DNA of 64,000 nucleotides, taken from the NCBI RefSeq assembly GCF_024298965.1, contig NZ_CP085193.1:5766001-5830000 (forward strand). The letters are read 5' to 3'. The translations under genes were made by a program, and so were the position numbers. Below the pieces are notes generated by a model. That model worked only from the letters and a program-made list of their open reading frames with translations. It had not been told where the DNA came from and did not search any database. Below are positions 31,158-40,211 of the stretch, in pieces. The DNA is from Streptomyces rapamycinicus NRRL 5491. GTDB lineage: Bacteria > Actinomycetota > Actinomycetes > Streptomycetales > Streptomycetaceae. How positions within the stretch are numbered: position 1 is the stretch's first letter; every line of letters starts with the position of its first letter.

Positions 31158-32806
31158 CCGCCGTAGCCGACGCCCGGGTCTCCCCCCGCACCCGCGGATC
31201 GGCCCACGACCTGGCGGGCACGGGCACGCTGCTGCGGCTCGCCCTGCGCCGCGACCGGATCATGATGCCGGTGTGGGTGCTGTGCCTGGGGCTCACGGCC
31301 AGCAGCACCGTCGGCCGCCTGAAGAGCGCGTACGACACCCCCGCCCGGCGCGCCAGCCTCGTCGAGGACATGAACGGGAACGGCTCGACCCGGGCCCTGT
31401 TCGGCGCCGCCTTCGACGACACGCTCGGCGCGCTGACCGTCTGGCGCGTGGGCGCCTTCCTTACGGTGTTCGCCGCGATCATGAGCCTGCTCATCGTGAT
31501 CCGGCACACCCGTGAGGAGGAGGAGACCGGCCGCCAGGAGGCGCTCTCCGCGGGCATGGTCGGCCGCCGCGCGGGGCTCACCTCGGCCCTGCTCGCCGTG
31601 GCCATCGCCAACGGCGCGGTGACCCTGCTCATCGCGGGCAGCCTCGCGGGCCAGGGCGGCACCGGCGCGCTGGCCCTCGGCCTCGCCGTCGGCCTGTCCG
31701 GTATGGCCTTCGGCGGTCTGGCCGCCGTCGCCGCCCAGCTCACGGAGAACGCACGGCTGGCCCGGGGCCTGAGCTCCGCCGTGGTCGGCGTCGCCTTCGT
31801 GCTGCGCATGGCGGGTGACGCCGCCGAGGACGGCAGCAAGGGCTCCGGCCATGTCCTGGTCTGGCTCTCGCCGCTGGGCTGGGCCGAGTACGCCCGGCCG
31901 TACGCGGACGAGCGCTGGTGGCCGCTGCTGCTGATCGCCGTGCTCGCCGCGGCCTCGATCGCCCTCGCGTACTCCCTCGCCGGGCGGCGCGACGTGGGCG
32001 CCAGCTTCTACGCCACCCGTCCCGGCCCACCGGCCGCCGGCCCGCTGCTGAGCGGGGTCTACGGCCTGGGCTGGCGGCTGCAGCGCGGTGCCCTGCTCGG
32101 CTGGGCCGCGGGATTCGTCTTCGCGGGCGCCATCTTCGGATCCATCTCCGACGGCGCGAACGACTTCCTCGGCGACAGCGACAAGACCCGCGACATCATC
32201 CAGCGCATGGGCGGCGCCCAGGGGCTCAACGACGCGTTCCTGGCCGCCATGGTCGGCGTCCTCGGCACCATCCTCACCGTCTACACCACCACCTCCGTGC
32301 TGCGGCTGCGCGGCGAGGAGACCGACCAGCGTGCCGAGCCCCTGCTGGCCAACGCCGTCGGCCGGCTGCGCTGGGCCGGGAGCCACCTGGTCATCGCGTA
32401 CCTCGGCCCGGTGGTCATCCTCGCCATCGGTGGTCTGGCGCTGGGGCTGGGCTACGGCGTCGCGGCGGGCGATCTGACCGACCAGCTCCCCCGCTGCCTG
32501 GGCGCCGCCCTCGCCCAGCTCCCGGCGCTGTGGGTGCTCACCAGCGTGACGCTCTTCCTGGTGGGCATGGTGCCGAAGTACTCGGCCGCGGCCTGGGCCT
32601 TCGTCGGCTGGGTGGTCGCCCTGGGCTGGATGGGGCCGGCGCTGGAGCTGTCCGACTCCGTCATGGACACCTCACCCTTCAGCCATCTGCCGAAGCTGCC
32701 GGGCGACGAGGTGACGGCAGCGCCGTTCCTGTGGCTGCTGCTCCTCTCGGTCGTCCTCGCCGCCGGAGGACTGGTGGGTATGCGCCGCCGTGACATCGGC
32801 GGCTGA
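31154..32806 (+). CDS. ABC transporter permease with two six-helix halves
   Basis: A 550-residue membrane protein partner of the ATPase at 30240, with about twelve predicted membrane helices in two repeated halves (first about 40-290, second about 315-545). The start is the ATG at 31154, overlapping the ATPase stop. This ATPase plus double-length permease pair is the architecture of antibiotic/multidrug exporters (EcsB/TipC-like), but the substrate is unknown. A strong hairpin containing two DnaA boxes ends the operon. Confidence 0.93.
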   Translation: MTAVADARVSPRTRGSAHDLAGTGTLLRLALRRDRIMMPVWVLCLGLTASSTVGRLKSAYDTPARRASLVEDMNGNGSTRALFGAAFDDTLGALTVWRVGAFLTVFAAIMSLLIVIRHTREEEETGRQEALSAGMVGRRAGLTSALLAVAIANGAVTLLIAGSLAGQGGTGALALGLAVGLSGMAFGGLAAVAAQLTENARLARGLSSAVVGVAFVLRMAGDAAEDGSKGSGHVLVWLSPLGWAEYARPYADERWWPLLLIAVLAAASIALAYSLAGRRDVGASFYATRPGPPAAGPLLSGVYGLGWRLQRGALLGWAAGFVFAGAIFGSISDGANDFLGDSDKTRDIIQRMGGAQGLNDAFLAAMVGVLGTILTVYTTTSVLRLRGEETDQRAEPLLANAVGRLRWAGSHLVIAYLGPVVILAIGGLALGLGYGVAAGDLTDQLPRCLGAALAQLPALWVLTSVTLFLVGMVPKYSAAAWAFVGWVVALGWMGPALELSDSVMDTSPFSHLPKLPGDEVTAAPFLWLLLLSVVLAAGGLVGMRRRDIGG

Positions 32807-32837
32807 CCCCCGTCGGCCCACCACGTCCCGGCAACCG

Positions 32838-32872
32838 CCCCCTGTTGTCCACAGCCTGTGGACAACAGGGGG
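32838..32872. terminator. Bidirectional terminator made of two inverted DnaA boxes
   Basis: Arms 32838-32854 and 32856-32872 are perfectly complementary over 17 bp, followed by GGCTCGTTTG. Inside are TTGTCCACA (32845-32853) and its inverse TGTGGACAA (32857-32865), both exact matches to the Streptomyces DnaA box. It lies between the converging permease and P450 genes. Confidence 0.85.
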
Positions 32873-32886
32873 CTCGTTTGTCCGGC

Positions 32887-32942
32887 GCGCTCAGAGCTCC
32901 GCGCTCAGGTCTCCGCACTCAGGTCTCCGCGCTCAGAGCTCG
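32887..32942. repeat. 14-bp tandem repeat containing the P450 stop codon
   Basis: Four contiguous units of GCGCTCAG(AG/GT)CTC(C/G). The fourth (32929-32942) includes the TCA that is the P450 TGA stop (32933-32935). Confidence 0.88.
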
Positions 32943-34156
32943 ACCCGCAGCTCCCGCAGACCGCGGATGACGAAGTTCGCCCCCCGCTCCGGCTCCTTGA
33001 CCAGCCGCAGTCCGGGCGCCTTGCGGAGCAGGGCGCCGAAGGAGGCGATCAGCTCCAGACGGGCCAGCGGGGCGCCCAGACAGTAGTGGATACCGGCGCC
33101 GAAGCTGATGTGGGGGTTGTCGGTGCGGGAGAGATCGAGGGTGTCGGGGCGGTCGAAGCGGGCCGGGTCGCGGTTGGCCGAGCCGAAGAGCAGCGCGACC
33201 TCGCTGCCACGCGGGATGACCGTGCCGCCGACCTCGATGTCCTCCAGCACCCACCGCTCGAAGAGCTGCAGCGGGGTGTCATAGCGCAGCAGCTCGTCCA
33301 CGGCGGTGGGCAGCAGCGCGTCGGGGTCGGCGCGGAGCAGGGCGAGCTGCTCGGGATGGCGGAAGAGCGCCCACCAGCCGTTCCCGGTGGTGTTGACCGT
33401 GGCCTCATGGCCCGCGTTGAGCAGCAGCACACAGGTGGAGATCATCTCCTGCTCGGTGAGCCGGTCGCCCTCGTCGTACGCGGCGATGAGCCCGCTGATC
33501 AGATCGTCCCCCGGGGCCTTGCGGCGCGCCCCGATCAACTCGCGCAGATACGCGGAGAATTCGACGGACGCGCGCACGGCCCGGCGCGCCGTGTCCTCGC
33601 CCGGGCTCAGCTCGTACATCCCGCAGATATCCGCCGACCAGGGCCGCAGGGCGGGCCGGTCGGCGGGCGGAATGCCCAGCATCTCGGCGATCACGGCGAC
33701 CGGCAGCGGTTCGGCGACCGTCTCGATGAGGTCGCCGCCGCCCGAGGCGACGAGGGAGTCGACGAGTTCCTCCGCGAGCCGCTGGATCGTCGGCACCAGC
33801 GCCTCGACCGTCCGCGGGGTGAACGCCTTGGAGACGAGCCGCCGCAGCCGGGTGTGATCCGGCGGCTCCAGGTCGAGCATGCCGTGGTCGTTGAGGGTGT
33901 GGAACGGCTCGTGCTCTGGCGGCGGCGCGGTGCGGCCGAACTCCTCATGGCCGAAGCGGTGGAGATAGGTGCGGCCGAGCCTGCGGTCCCGCAGCAGGGC
34001 GCCGACATCCGCGTGCCGCGGGATCAGCCACTGGCGGGAGGGCTCGAACCAATGCGCGCGGCCGCGCTCGCGCAGCTCGGCGTAGGCCGGATACGGGTCC
34101 GCGACGAACGACGGCCGCCAGGGGTCGAAGGCGGGGGCTTCCGCGCTGCTGCTCAT
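32933..34156 (-). CDS. Cytochrome P450 (CYP107-like)
   Basis: A soluble bacterial P450 of 407 residues, starting at the ATG at 34156 (MSSSAEAPAFDPW). The oxygen-binding I-helix motif is AGHEAT, the K-helix ExxR is in DELLRYD, and the heme-thiolate loop is FGAGIHYCLGAP near residue 350. It probably uses ferredoxin partners encoded elsewhere. No biosynthetic cluster surrounds it, so it is likely one of the conserved chromosomal P450s of the genus. It converges on the ABC permease. Confidence 0.94.
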   Translation of the reverse strand: MSSSAEAPAFDPWRPSFVADPYPAYAELRERGRAHWFEPSRQWLIPRHADVGALLRDRRLGRTYLHRFGHEEFGRTAPPPEHEPFHTLNDHGMLDLEPPDHTRLRRLVSKAFTPRTVEALVPTIQRLAEELVDSLVASGGGDLIETVAEPLPVAVIAEMLGIPPADRPALRPWSADICGMYELSPGEDTARRAVRASVEFSAYLRELIGARRKAPGDDLISGLIAAYDEGDRLTEQEMISTCVLLLNAGHEATVNTTGNGWWALFRHPEQLALLRADPDALLPTAVDELLRYDTPLQLFERWVLEDIEVGGTVIPRGSEVALLFGSANRDPARFDRPDTLDLSRTDNPHISFGAGIHYCLGAPLARLELIASFGALLRKAPGLRLVKEPERGANFVIRGLRELRVEL

Positions 34157-34304
34157 CCCCGGACGGTACCGCCGGTCCGGCCCGCCCTCCAGAGGTCGCC
34201 GGATGCCTCCGGAGCCCGCCGGATTGCCCCCAGGGGCAGTCCCGGGGGCCCACAGGGGCTCACCGGGCCTCACCGGGGCTCACCGGGCCTCTCGCCGGGC
34301 CGGG

Positions 34305-35009
34305 TCAGCCTCCGGGCGTCACCAGGCGGACCTCGTAGGCGAACACCGCCGCCTGGGTGCGGTCGCGCAGCCCCAGCTTCACCAGGATCCGGCTGACATG
34401 CGTCTTCACCGTCGACTCGGCGACGATCAGCCGCTCGGCGATCTCGGCGTTGGAGCAGCCCTGGGCAACCAGCACCAGCACCTCGTTCTCCCGCTCGGTC
34501 AGCTCGGCCAGCCGCCCCTGCGGGGAGGGAAGCGGACCACCGAACCCGGCGGCCTCGCCGATCCGCGAGAACGTGCTGATCAGGCGCTTGGTGACGGCCG
34601 GGGCCAGCAGCGCCTCACCCGCCGCTACGACGCGTACCGCGTCGCCGAGCTGCCGGGCGGAGGCGTCCTTGAGCAGAAAGCCGCTCGCTCCGGAGCGCAG
34701 CGCCTGGTAGACGTACTCGTCCAGATCGAAGGTGGTCAGGACGAGCACCTTGGCGTCCGCGTCCGCCGCGACGATCTCGCGGGTGGCCTCGAGGCCGTTG
34801 ACCTCCGGCATCCGGATGTCCATCAGGACGACATCGGGGCGCAGCGCGGCCACCTGGGCGATGGCCTGGCGCCCGTCGACCGCCTCGCCGACGACCTCGA
34901 TATCGGGCTGGGCGTTCAGCAGCACGGAGAAGCCCTCGCGGACCATCACCTGGTCGTCGGCGATCAGCACGCGGATGGGAGAGGGGAGGGAGGGGGCGTC
35001 GGTGGTCAT
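34305..35009 (-). CDS. NarL/LuxR-family response regulator
   Basis: A 234-residue regulator with an N-terminal receiver (phosphate acceptor Asp64 in VVLMDIRMP, acidic pair DD at 18-19, Lys in LLKDAS) and a C-terminal LuxR helix-turn-helix (LTERENEVLVLVAQGCSNAEIA, about 168-225). It overlaps the upstream histidine kinase gene by 4 nt, so the two form a cognate pair. Targets are unknown. Confidence 0.95.
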   Translation of the reverse strand: MTTDAPSLPSPIRVLIADDQVMVREGFSVLLNAQPDIEVVGEAVDGRQAIAQVAALRPDVVLMDIRMPEVNGLEATREIVAADADAKVLVLTTFDLDEYVYQALRSGASGFLLKDASARQLGDAVRVVAAGEALLAPAVTKRLISTFSRIGEAAGFGGPLPSPQGRLAELTERENEVLVLVAQGCSNAEIAERLIVAESTVKTHVSRILVKLGLRDRTQAAVFAYEVRLVTPGG

Positions 35010-36406
35010 GGCTTCATCGTCTCCCCCTCCGGGGCGGGCCCCTTCGTCAGCCCCGGCGCCTGGCCCGGCGCCTGGCCCGACGCCTCCGGTCCGGACGCCT
35101 CCGCTTCGGGGACCGCGGCGGCCGGGATGAAGACCGCGACCTCGTAACCGCCGCCCTCCTCCACCGCGCCCGCCGTCATCTCCCCGTTCAGCATCGCCAC
35201 GCGCTCCCGCATCCCGAGCAGCCCATGGCCCATGCCCGGCGAGGGCCGTACGGCCTGGGTGGGCGGGCCGTTGACGATCCGCAGGCCCAGACCGCCGAGG
35301 ACGTACGCGACTTCGACGCGGGCGGTGCTGCCGGGCGCGTGCCGCAGCGCGTTGGACAGCGCCTCCTGGACGATCCGGTACGCCGACAGCTCCACCCCGG
35401 AGGGCAGCGGCCGTACGGCGCCGGTGGTGATGTGCTCGACGGTCAGCCCCGCCGCCCGGACCCCCGCGAAGAGCGTGTCGAGGGTGGCGAGGGTCGGCTG
35501 GGGCGCCTCGGGGTCGGCGTCGGCGTAGGCATCGGGGTCGTCGGCGCGGACGACGCCGAGGACGCGGCGGAGTTCGGTGAGCGCGGCGACCGCGTTCTCA
35601 CGGATGGTCGCGAAGCTGGTGGCCAGCTCCTCGGGCGGGTTCGCCACCCGGTAGGGCGCCGCCTCCGCCTGGATGGCGATCACCGACATGTGGTGCGCGA
35701 CGACGTCGTGCAGCTCACGGGCGATGGTCGCGCGCTCCTCCAGCAGGGTACGGCGGGAGCGCTCCTCGTGGGTGGCCGACTGCTGCACGGCGACCTGCTG
35801 CCTGGTCTCGCGCAGACTGCGCCGGGCGACGACGGCGCCCACGATGCCGCAGGAGGCGACCACCATGGGGAAGGCGTTCGTGTGCTGCCCATCGGCGCTG
35901 AAATCGCAGGCGACCCCGAACACCGCCGTGAGCAGCAGCATCTGCCCGGCCACCCGCGGGCGGTTCTGGCTCGCGACAATCACCATCACCGCGATGTGCG
36001 AGGCGAAGAGGGTCACCGGCCAGGGCCACATGCTGCTCCAGACCGGTTGGGGGACCCCCAGGCTCCAGAAGACGCTCGCCGCGAAGGACAGCCACCAGGC
36101 GCCGATCGGCCGGTAGAGCGCCACCAGCAGGGGTACGGCACTGAGCAGGGCCAGTCCCATGCCCTCGGTTTCACTCGCCACGGCCATGAGATAGAAGGTC
36201 CCGGCCACGAGCGCGGCATGCGGCAACCACGGCGCGTGCGGCCGCACCGCCCGGGGCATGTGGCGCACCAGCCGATGGGTGGCGGCCAGCGGCGCCACCG
36301 GGCGGAGGGCGAAGGCGTCGGTGATCAAGTCCTTCCGCAGATCGGAGAACGCCCGGCGGATGGTGCGGAGTTCGGTCCGCGGAATCGTCTCAGTCACGCC
36401 ATACAC
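35006..36406 (-). CDS. Sensor histidine kinase (HisKA_3 type)
   Basis: A 466-residue membrane kinase. About five to six helices lie between residues 60 and 190. The phospho-acceptor His is in ERATIARELHDVVAHHMSV near 230, and an HATPase domain follows (QEALSNALRHAPGSTARVE, GHGLLGMRERV). A poorly conserved Pro/Glu tail ends the protein. It can start at GTG 36406 or GTG 36397, and no ribosome binding site decides between them. The short extracellular loops suggest membrane-stress rather than ligand sensing. That is inference. Confidence 0.92.
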   Translation of the reverse strand: MYGVTETIPRTELRTIRRAFSDLRKDLITDAFALRPVAPLAATHRLVRHMPRAVRPHAPWLPHAALVAGTFYLMAVASETEGMGLALLSAVPLLVALYRPIGAWWLSFAASVFWSLGVPQPVWSSMWPWPVTLFASHIAVMVIVASQNRPRVAGQMLLLTAVFGVACDFSADGQHTNAFPMVVASCGIVGAVVARRSLRETRQQVAVQQSATHEERSRRTLLEERATIARELHDVVAHHMSVIAIQAEAAPYRVANPPEELATSFATIRENAVAALTELRRVLGVVRADDPDAYADADPEAPQPTLATLDTLFAGVRAAGLTVEHITTGAVRPLPSGVELSAYRIVQEALSNALRHAPGSTARVEVAYVLGGLGLRIVNGPPTQAVRPSPGMGHGLLGMRERVAMLNGEMTAGAVEEGGGYEVAVFIPAAAVPEAEASGPEASGQAPGQAPGLTKGPAPEGETMKP

Positions 36407-36464
36407 GGTAGGGAGCGGGCGCCACGGCGTCGTCCCCGGGAATGCGGATTGTGCGGCATCCGCC

Positions 36465-37361
36465 TCAAGTACTACGTGGCCGCGTCTGTCCCGCCAGCCG
36501 GGCGATCTCGTCGGAGACGGTGTGCGCCGCGGGCGTCGTGGGGTCGATGGGCGGGAAGTGTCCGCCCTCGGTCCTGACCAGCCGTACGTCCTGTCCGGCG
36601 CGGGTCGCGGCCGCCGCGAAGGCGTCCGCGACCGCCGGTGGCACGTCGATGTCGGTGCCGCCCTGCATGATGGTGGTGGGGATCGCGGTGGGCAGCAGCG
36701 CGGCGGGGTCGGCGAGGGCGAGCCGGGCCGTCAGTTCATCGTCGTCGCCGCCTCGTTCGCCGAGGAGTTCGTCGACGGCGCCGGAGCAGACGTCCAGCGC
36801 ACGGGCGGTGGCGAGGTCCGCGATGGGGGCCAGGGCGACGACGCCGCGGAGCGGGGAGGGGGAGGGCAGATGCCAGGGAGTGCCGGACGGCAGCCGGTGC
36901 CGGGCCGCCGCCCACAGCACGGCGTGCCCGCCCGCGGAATGCCCGGTGAGCACCACGCGGTCCGGGTCGGCCCCGGGGAACCCGAGCTCCCGCACGAGGC
37001 CCGGCACGGTGTCCACGGCGGCCGCGATGTCGTCGAACGTCTCCGGCCACCGCCCGGCCCGCGCGGGGTCCGTCCCACCGCGCCGGTACTCGACGGACGC
37101 CACCGCCAGGCCCCGCCCCGCCAGGAAGGCGGCGAACGGCGAGACATGGCGGCGGTCGTACGGGGCGCGCCAGGCGCCGCCGTGGAAGAGGAGGACCAGC
37201 GGGGCGGGGCGGGCGGCCCCGTCCGTGCCGGGTGGCGGAAGGTAGAAGTCCACCACCTGGTCCGGGTGTTCGCCGTACGCGGCGGTCCGGACCGGTTCCA
37301 CGGGCGCGTGCCCGAAGATCGACGTCTCCTCGGCCGCCGCCCCCGCCGTCGCCCCGCCCAC
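36465..37361 (-). CDS. Alpha/beta hydrolase, probable kynurenine formamidase
   Basis: A 298-residue alpha/beta hydrolase. The oxyanion motif HGGAW lies near residue 60 and the nucleophile in TGHSAGGHA near 142. The late His is in EGGHFPP. In the operon with tryptophan dioxygenase and kynureninase the missing step is hydrolysis of N-formylkynurenine, and this enzyme fits that role in the manner of eukaryotic-type arylformamidases. The start GTG at 37361 has GGAGGG and lies 3 bp after the kynureninase stop. Confidence 0.85.
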   Translation of the reverse strand: MGGATAGAAAEETSIFGHAPVEPVRTAAYGEHPDQVVDFYLPPPGTDGAARPAPLVLLFHGGAWRAPYDRRHVSPFAAFLAGRGLAVASVEYRRGGTDPARAGRWPETFDDIAAAVDTVPGLVRELGFPGADPDRVVLTGHSAGGHAVLWAAARHRLPSGTPWHLPSPSPLRGVVALAPIADLATARALDVCSGAVDELLGERGGDDDELTARLALADPAALLPTAIPTTIMQGGTDIDVPPAVADAFAAAATRAGQDVRLVRTEGGHFPPIDPTTPAAHTVSDEIARLAGQTRPRST

Positions 37362-37364
37362 CGG

Positions 37365-38666
37365 TCAGCCCTCCTTCAGCACATCGGCCAGCACCCGCGC
37401 CGCCCGCGCCACCTCGGCGAAGCCCGTATAGAGCGGGGTGAAGCCGAAGCGCAGCACATCGGGGCGGCGGAAGTCGCCCACGACACCGCGCCGCACCAGC
37501 TCCGCCATCACCTCCCCGGCCTCCCCCGCCGCCGCGCACCGCAGCGCCACCTGGCTGCCGCGCTCGGCGTGCGCGGCGGGGGTGATCGACCGGACGCGGC
37601 CCGCCGGGACGTAAGTCTCGACGCAGCGGAGGAAGAAGTCCGTCAGGGCCAGGCTCTTGGCCCTGACGTCCTCGATCGACACGTCGTCCCACACCTCGAT
37701 CGCGGCCTCCAGCGCCAGCATCGAGAGGATGTCCGGGGTGCCGACGCGGCCGCGGACCGCGCCGTCGGCCGGGGTGTAGACGGAGGCCATGCCGAAGGGG
37801 TCGGCATGCGAGTTCCAGCCGGGCAGCGGCGAGTCGAAGCGGGGCTGATGGGCCTGGGCGACATACAGATACGCGGGCGCGCCGGGCCCGCCGTTGAGGT
37901 ACTTGTACGTGCAGCCCACCGCGAGGTCCACCCCATGGGCGTCCAGCCCGACCGGCAGGGCGCCCGCGCTGTGGCACAGGTCCCACACCACGAGCGCGCC
38001 CGCCGCGTGCACGGCGGCCGTGGTCCCGGGCAGGTCGTGGAGGCGGCCGGTCCGGTAGTCCACGTGGTTCACGAGCGCGACGGCGGTGCGCGCGCCGACG
38101 GCGGTCGGGACGTCGCCCGCGGCCACCGGCCACACGGTGCAGCCGGTCATCCGGGCGGCGGACTCGGCGATATAGCCGTCGGTGGGGAAGGTGGCCTCGT
38201 CCACCAGGATCTGATCCCGGTGGGCGCCGCGCTCCTGGGCGATCCGTACGGCCGCGACGACCGCCTTGAAGACGTTCACGCTCGTCGAGTCGCCCACCAC
38301 CACCTGGCCGGGGGCGGCGCCGACGAGCCGGGCGACGCGGTCGCCGATCCGCTCCGGCGCGGTCCACCAGCCGCTCTCCTCCCAGGAGCGGATGCGCAGC
38401 TCACCCCATTCGCGGGCGACCACATCGGCCAGCCGGGGCGGGACGGCGCGGGGCAGCGCGCCCAGCGAGTTGCCGTCGAGGTAGATCGTGTCGTCGAGGG
38501 TGAAGGCGTCGCGCTTGGCGCGCAGCGGGTCGGCCGCGTCGAGCCTGACGGCCTCGTCGGCCACAGCGGTCGCGGGGAGGCCGTTCATGGGCCGACCGGG
38601 CCCGATCGGCCCGGTACCGGTCGGCCCGGTACCGGTCGGCTCAGCCGGAATCGTCGCGTCAGACAT
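37365..38666 (-). CDS. kynU: Kynureninase
   Basis: A PLP enzyme that splits kynurenine into anthranilate and alanine. 433 residues from the ATG at 38666 (MSDATIPAEPTG), with an unusual Gly/Pro/Thr N-terminal extension of about 25 residues. Family marks are LDGNSLGALPR, WDLCHSAGALPV with the pyridine-binding Asp, and the PLP lysine in GCTYKYLNGGPGAPAY. The start overlaps the TDO stop by 8 nt. It is the middle gene of the tryptophan-degrading operon. Confidence 0.96.
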   Translation of the reverse strand: MSDATIPAEPTGTGPTGTGPIGPGRPMNGLPATAVADEAVRLDAADPLRAKRDAFTLDDTIYLDGNSLGALPRAVPPRLADVVAREWGELRIRSWEESGWWTAPERIGDRVARLVGAAPGQVVVGDSTSVNVFKAVVAAVRIAQERGAHRDQILVDEATFPTDGYIAESAARMTGCTVWPVAAGDVPTAVGARTAVALVNHVDYRTGRLHDLPGTTAAVHAAGALVVWDLCHSAGALPVGLDAHGVDLAVGCTYKYLNGGPGAPAYLYVAQAHQPRFDSPLPGWNSHADPFGMASVYTPADGAVRGRVGTPDILSMLALEAAIEVWDDVSIEDVRAKSLALTDFFLRCVETYVPAGRVRSITPAAHAERGSQVALRCAAAGEAGEVMAELVRRGVVGDFRRPDVLRFGFTPLYTGFAEVARAARVLADVLKEG

Positions 38667-39501
38667 GGCTGCGCGCCGTCCACAGCTCGGGGAAGACGTT
38701 CTTGGCCGCGCGCTTCTCCAGCCAGGCGACCCCGGCCGAGCCACCCGTGCCGGTCTTGGAGCCCATCGCCCGCCGGGTCGCCACCAGGTGGTCATTGCGC
38801 CAGCGCCACACCAGCTCGGCGACCTCGGTGAGCGCCTCGCCGAGCCGGATCAGCTCACCGTCGCGCGGGCCGGAGTAGATCTCCTCCCAGACCCGCTCCA
38901 CGCCGGGATCCGGTTCATGGCGCAGGGCGGGATCGCGGTCCAGCACCGCGGCCGGGACGGCGAGGCCGCGGCGGGCGAGATGGCGCAGCACCTCGTCGTA
39001 GAGGCTGGGCTCGGTCAGCGCCTTCTCCAGTTCGGCGTGGACCCGCGGCGCGCCCCGGTGCGGGACGAGCATGGACGCGGACTTCTCGCCGAGCAGGAAC
39101 TCCAGCCGCCGGTACATCGCCGACTGGAAGCCGGAGCCCTCGCCGAGCGCGGAGCGGTACGCGTTGAACTGGCCGGGGGTGAGGTGGGCCAGCGGTGTCC
39201 ACGAGGCATTGAGCGACTCCAGCTCGTAGGCCGAGCGCTGGAGCGCGGCCATCGCGGTGGGCAGATCGTCCTCGCGCAGCGCCCGCGCGGCGGTCTGCCA
39301 CTCATGGACGATCACGGTGAACCACAACTCCATGACCTGGGTGGTGACCAGGAACACCATCTCGCCGGGGTCGTCGGAGAGGGGGTGCTGGAGGTGGGTG
39401 AGCACGGACGCCTGGACGTAGTCCTCGTACGGCGTGGTGCCGTCGAAGTCCAGATTCGGGGCGTCGGACTCGGCTTGGTGAGGGACAGGCTGCTGCGACA
39501 T
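38659..39501 (-). CDS. Tryptophan 2,3-dioxygenase
   Basis: A heme enzyme that opens the indole ring of tryptophan to N-formylkynurenine. 280 residues, the usual bacterial size. Motifs seen are DYVQASVLTHLQHP with the distal-side His region, FLVTTQVMELWF, and the C-terminal RWRNDHLVATRR carrying the proximal heme His. First gene of TDO-kynureninase-formamidase. No operator was recognised in the 233-bp upstream gap. Confidence 0.96.
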   Translation of the reverse strand: MSQQPVPHQAESDAPNLDFDGTTPYEDYVQASVLTHLQHPLSDDPGEMVFLVTTQVMELWFTVIVHEWQTAARALREDDLPTAMAALQRSAYELESLNASWTPLAHLTPGQFNAYRSALGEGSGFQSAMYRRLEFLLGEKSASMLVPHRGAPRVHAELEKALTEPSLYDEVLRHLARRGLAVPAAVLDRDPALRHEPDPGVERVWEEIYSGPRDGELIRLGEALTEVAELVWRWRNDHLVATRRAMGSKTGTGGSAGVAWLEKRAAKNVFPELWTARSHV

Positions 39502-39646
39502 CGCAATCTCCTGAGTACTGCTCGCTACCGGGTAGCGGTCCGCCCCTTCCCTTCGGTCTCGGAGCCCCGGTCCCCTCGGGGCCCACAGCCGAAGGGGCCC
39601 CGCACCGCATCATCCGCGCAGCGCGGACGATCGGCAAGTACGGAAG

Positions 39647-39679
39647 GGGCCCGTGGGGCATAGGACACCCCACAGGCCC
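39647..39679 (-). terminator. Hairpin after the DUF3151 gene
   Basis: GGGCC-C-GTGGGG pairs with CCCCAC-A-GGCCC, with one mismatch and a 9-nt loop, between the DUF3151 stop and the TDO promoter. Confidence 0.6.
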
Positions 39680-39704
39680 GGTGCGCCGCGCCCTGTCCCA
39701 GCGG

Positions 39705-39742
39705 ATCAGGAGAGGCGAGATCAGGAGACGTGAATCAGGAGA
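39705..39742. repeat. 14-15-bp repeat containing the DUF3151 stop codon
   Basis: ATCAGGAGA recurs at 39705, 39720 and 39734. The third copy includes the TCA of the stop (39735-39737). Confidence 0.85.
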
Positions 39743-40148
39743 GCGTGTCCGCCGCGGTCGGGGAGCTCTCGCGCAGGAAGGTCGAGCAGCGCTCGTACTC
39801 CTCCTGCTCGCCGATGGACTGCGCGGCGCGCGCGAGCGCGTGCAGGGCGCGCAGGAAGCCCCGGTTGGGCTCGTGCTCGAAGGGCACCGGACCGTGGCCC
39901 TTCCAGCCACTGCGGCGCAGGGCGTCGAGCCCGCGGTGGTAGCCGGTGCGGGCGTACGCGTAGGACTCGACGACCCGGCCGGCCTCGAACGCCTCGTCGG
40001 CGAGCTGCGCCCAGGCGAGCGAGGAGGCCGGGTACTTCGCGGCGACCTCGGCCGGGGCCGCGCCGGAGGCGAGCAGCTCGCGCGGCTCCGGGTCGTCGGG
40101 CAGATGGGTCGGGGGCGGTCCCCCGAGCAGGTTCTCGTGAATGGCCAT
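39735..40148 (-). CDS. DUF3151 protein
   Basis: A 137-residue helical protein of a family found throughout actinobacteria, with function unknown. It opens MAIHENLLGGPPPTHLP. The centre YAYARTGYHRGLDALRRSGWKGHGPVP is the most conserved part of the family. The helices resemble tetratricopeptide pairs. No operon partner. Confidence 0.9.
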   Translation of the reverse strand: MAIHENLLGGPPPTHLPDDPEPRELLASGAAPAEVAAKYPASSLAWAQLADEAFEAGRVVESYAYARTGYHRGLDALRRSGWKGHGPVPFEHEPNRGFLRALHALARAAQSIGEQEEYERCSTFLRESSPTAADTLS

Positions 40149-40211
40149 GGGTTCCAGTCTGCCTGGTCCGGGGCCCCACCCGACACGCTCAAGCCATGAG
40201 GAGGACGCGGG

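Noticed and set aside
32933..34156. P450 as part of a natural-product cluster with the ABC exporter
   Set aside because: The genes converge across a strong terminator, and no synthase, tailoring or regulator genes of a cluster surround them.
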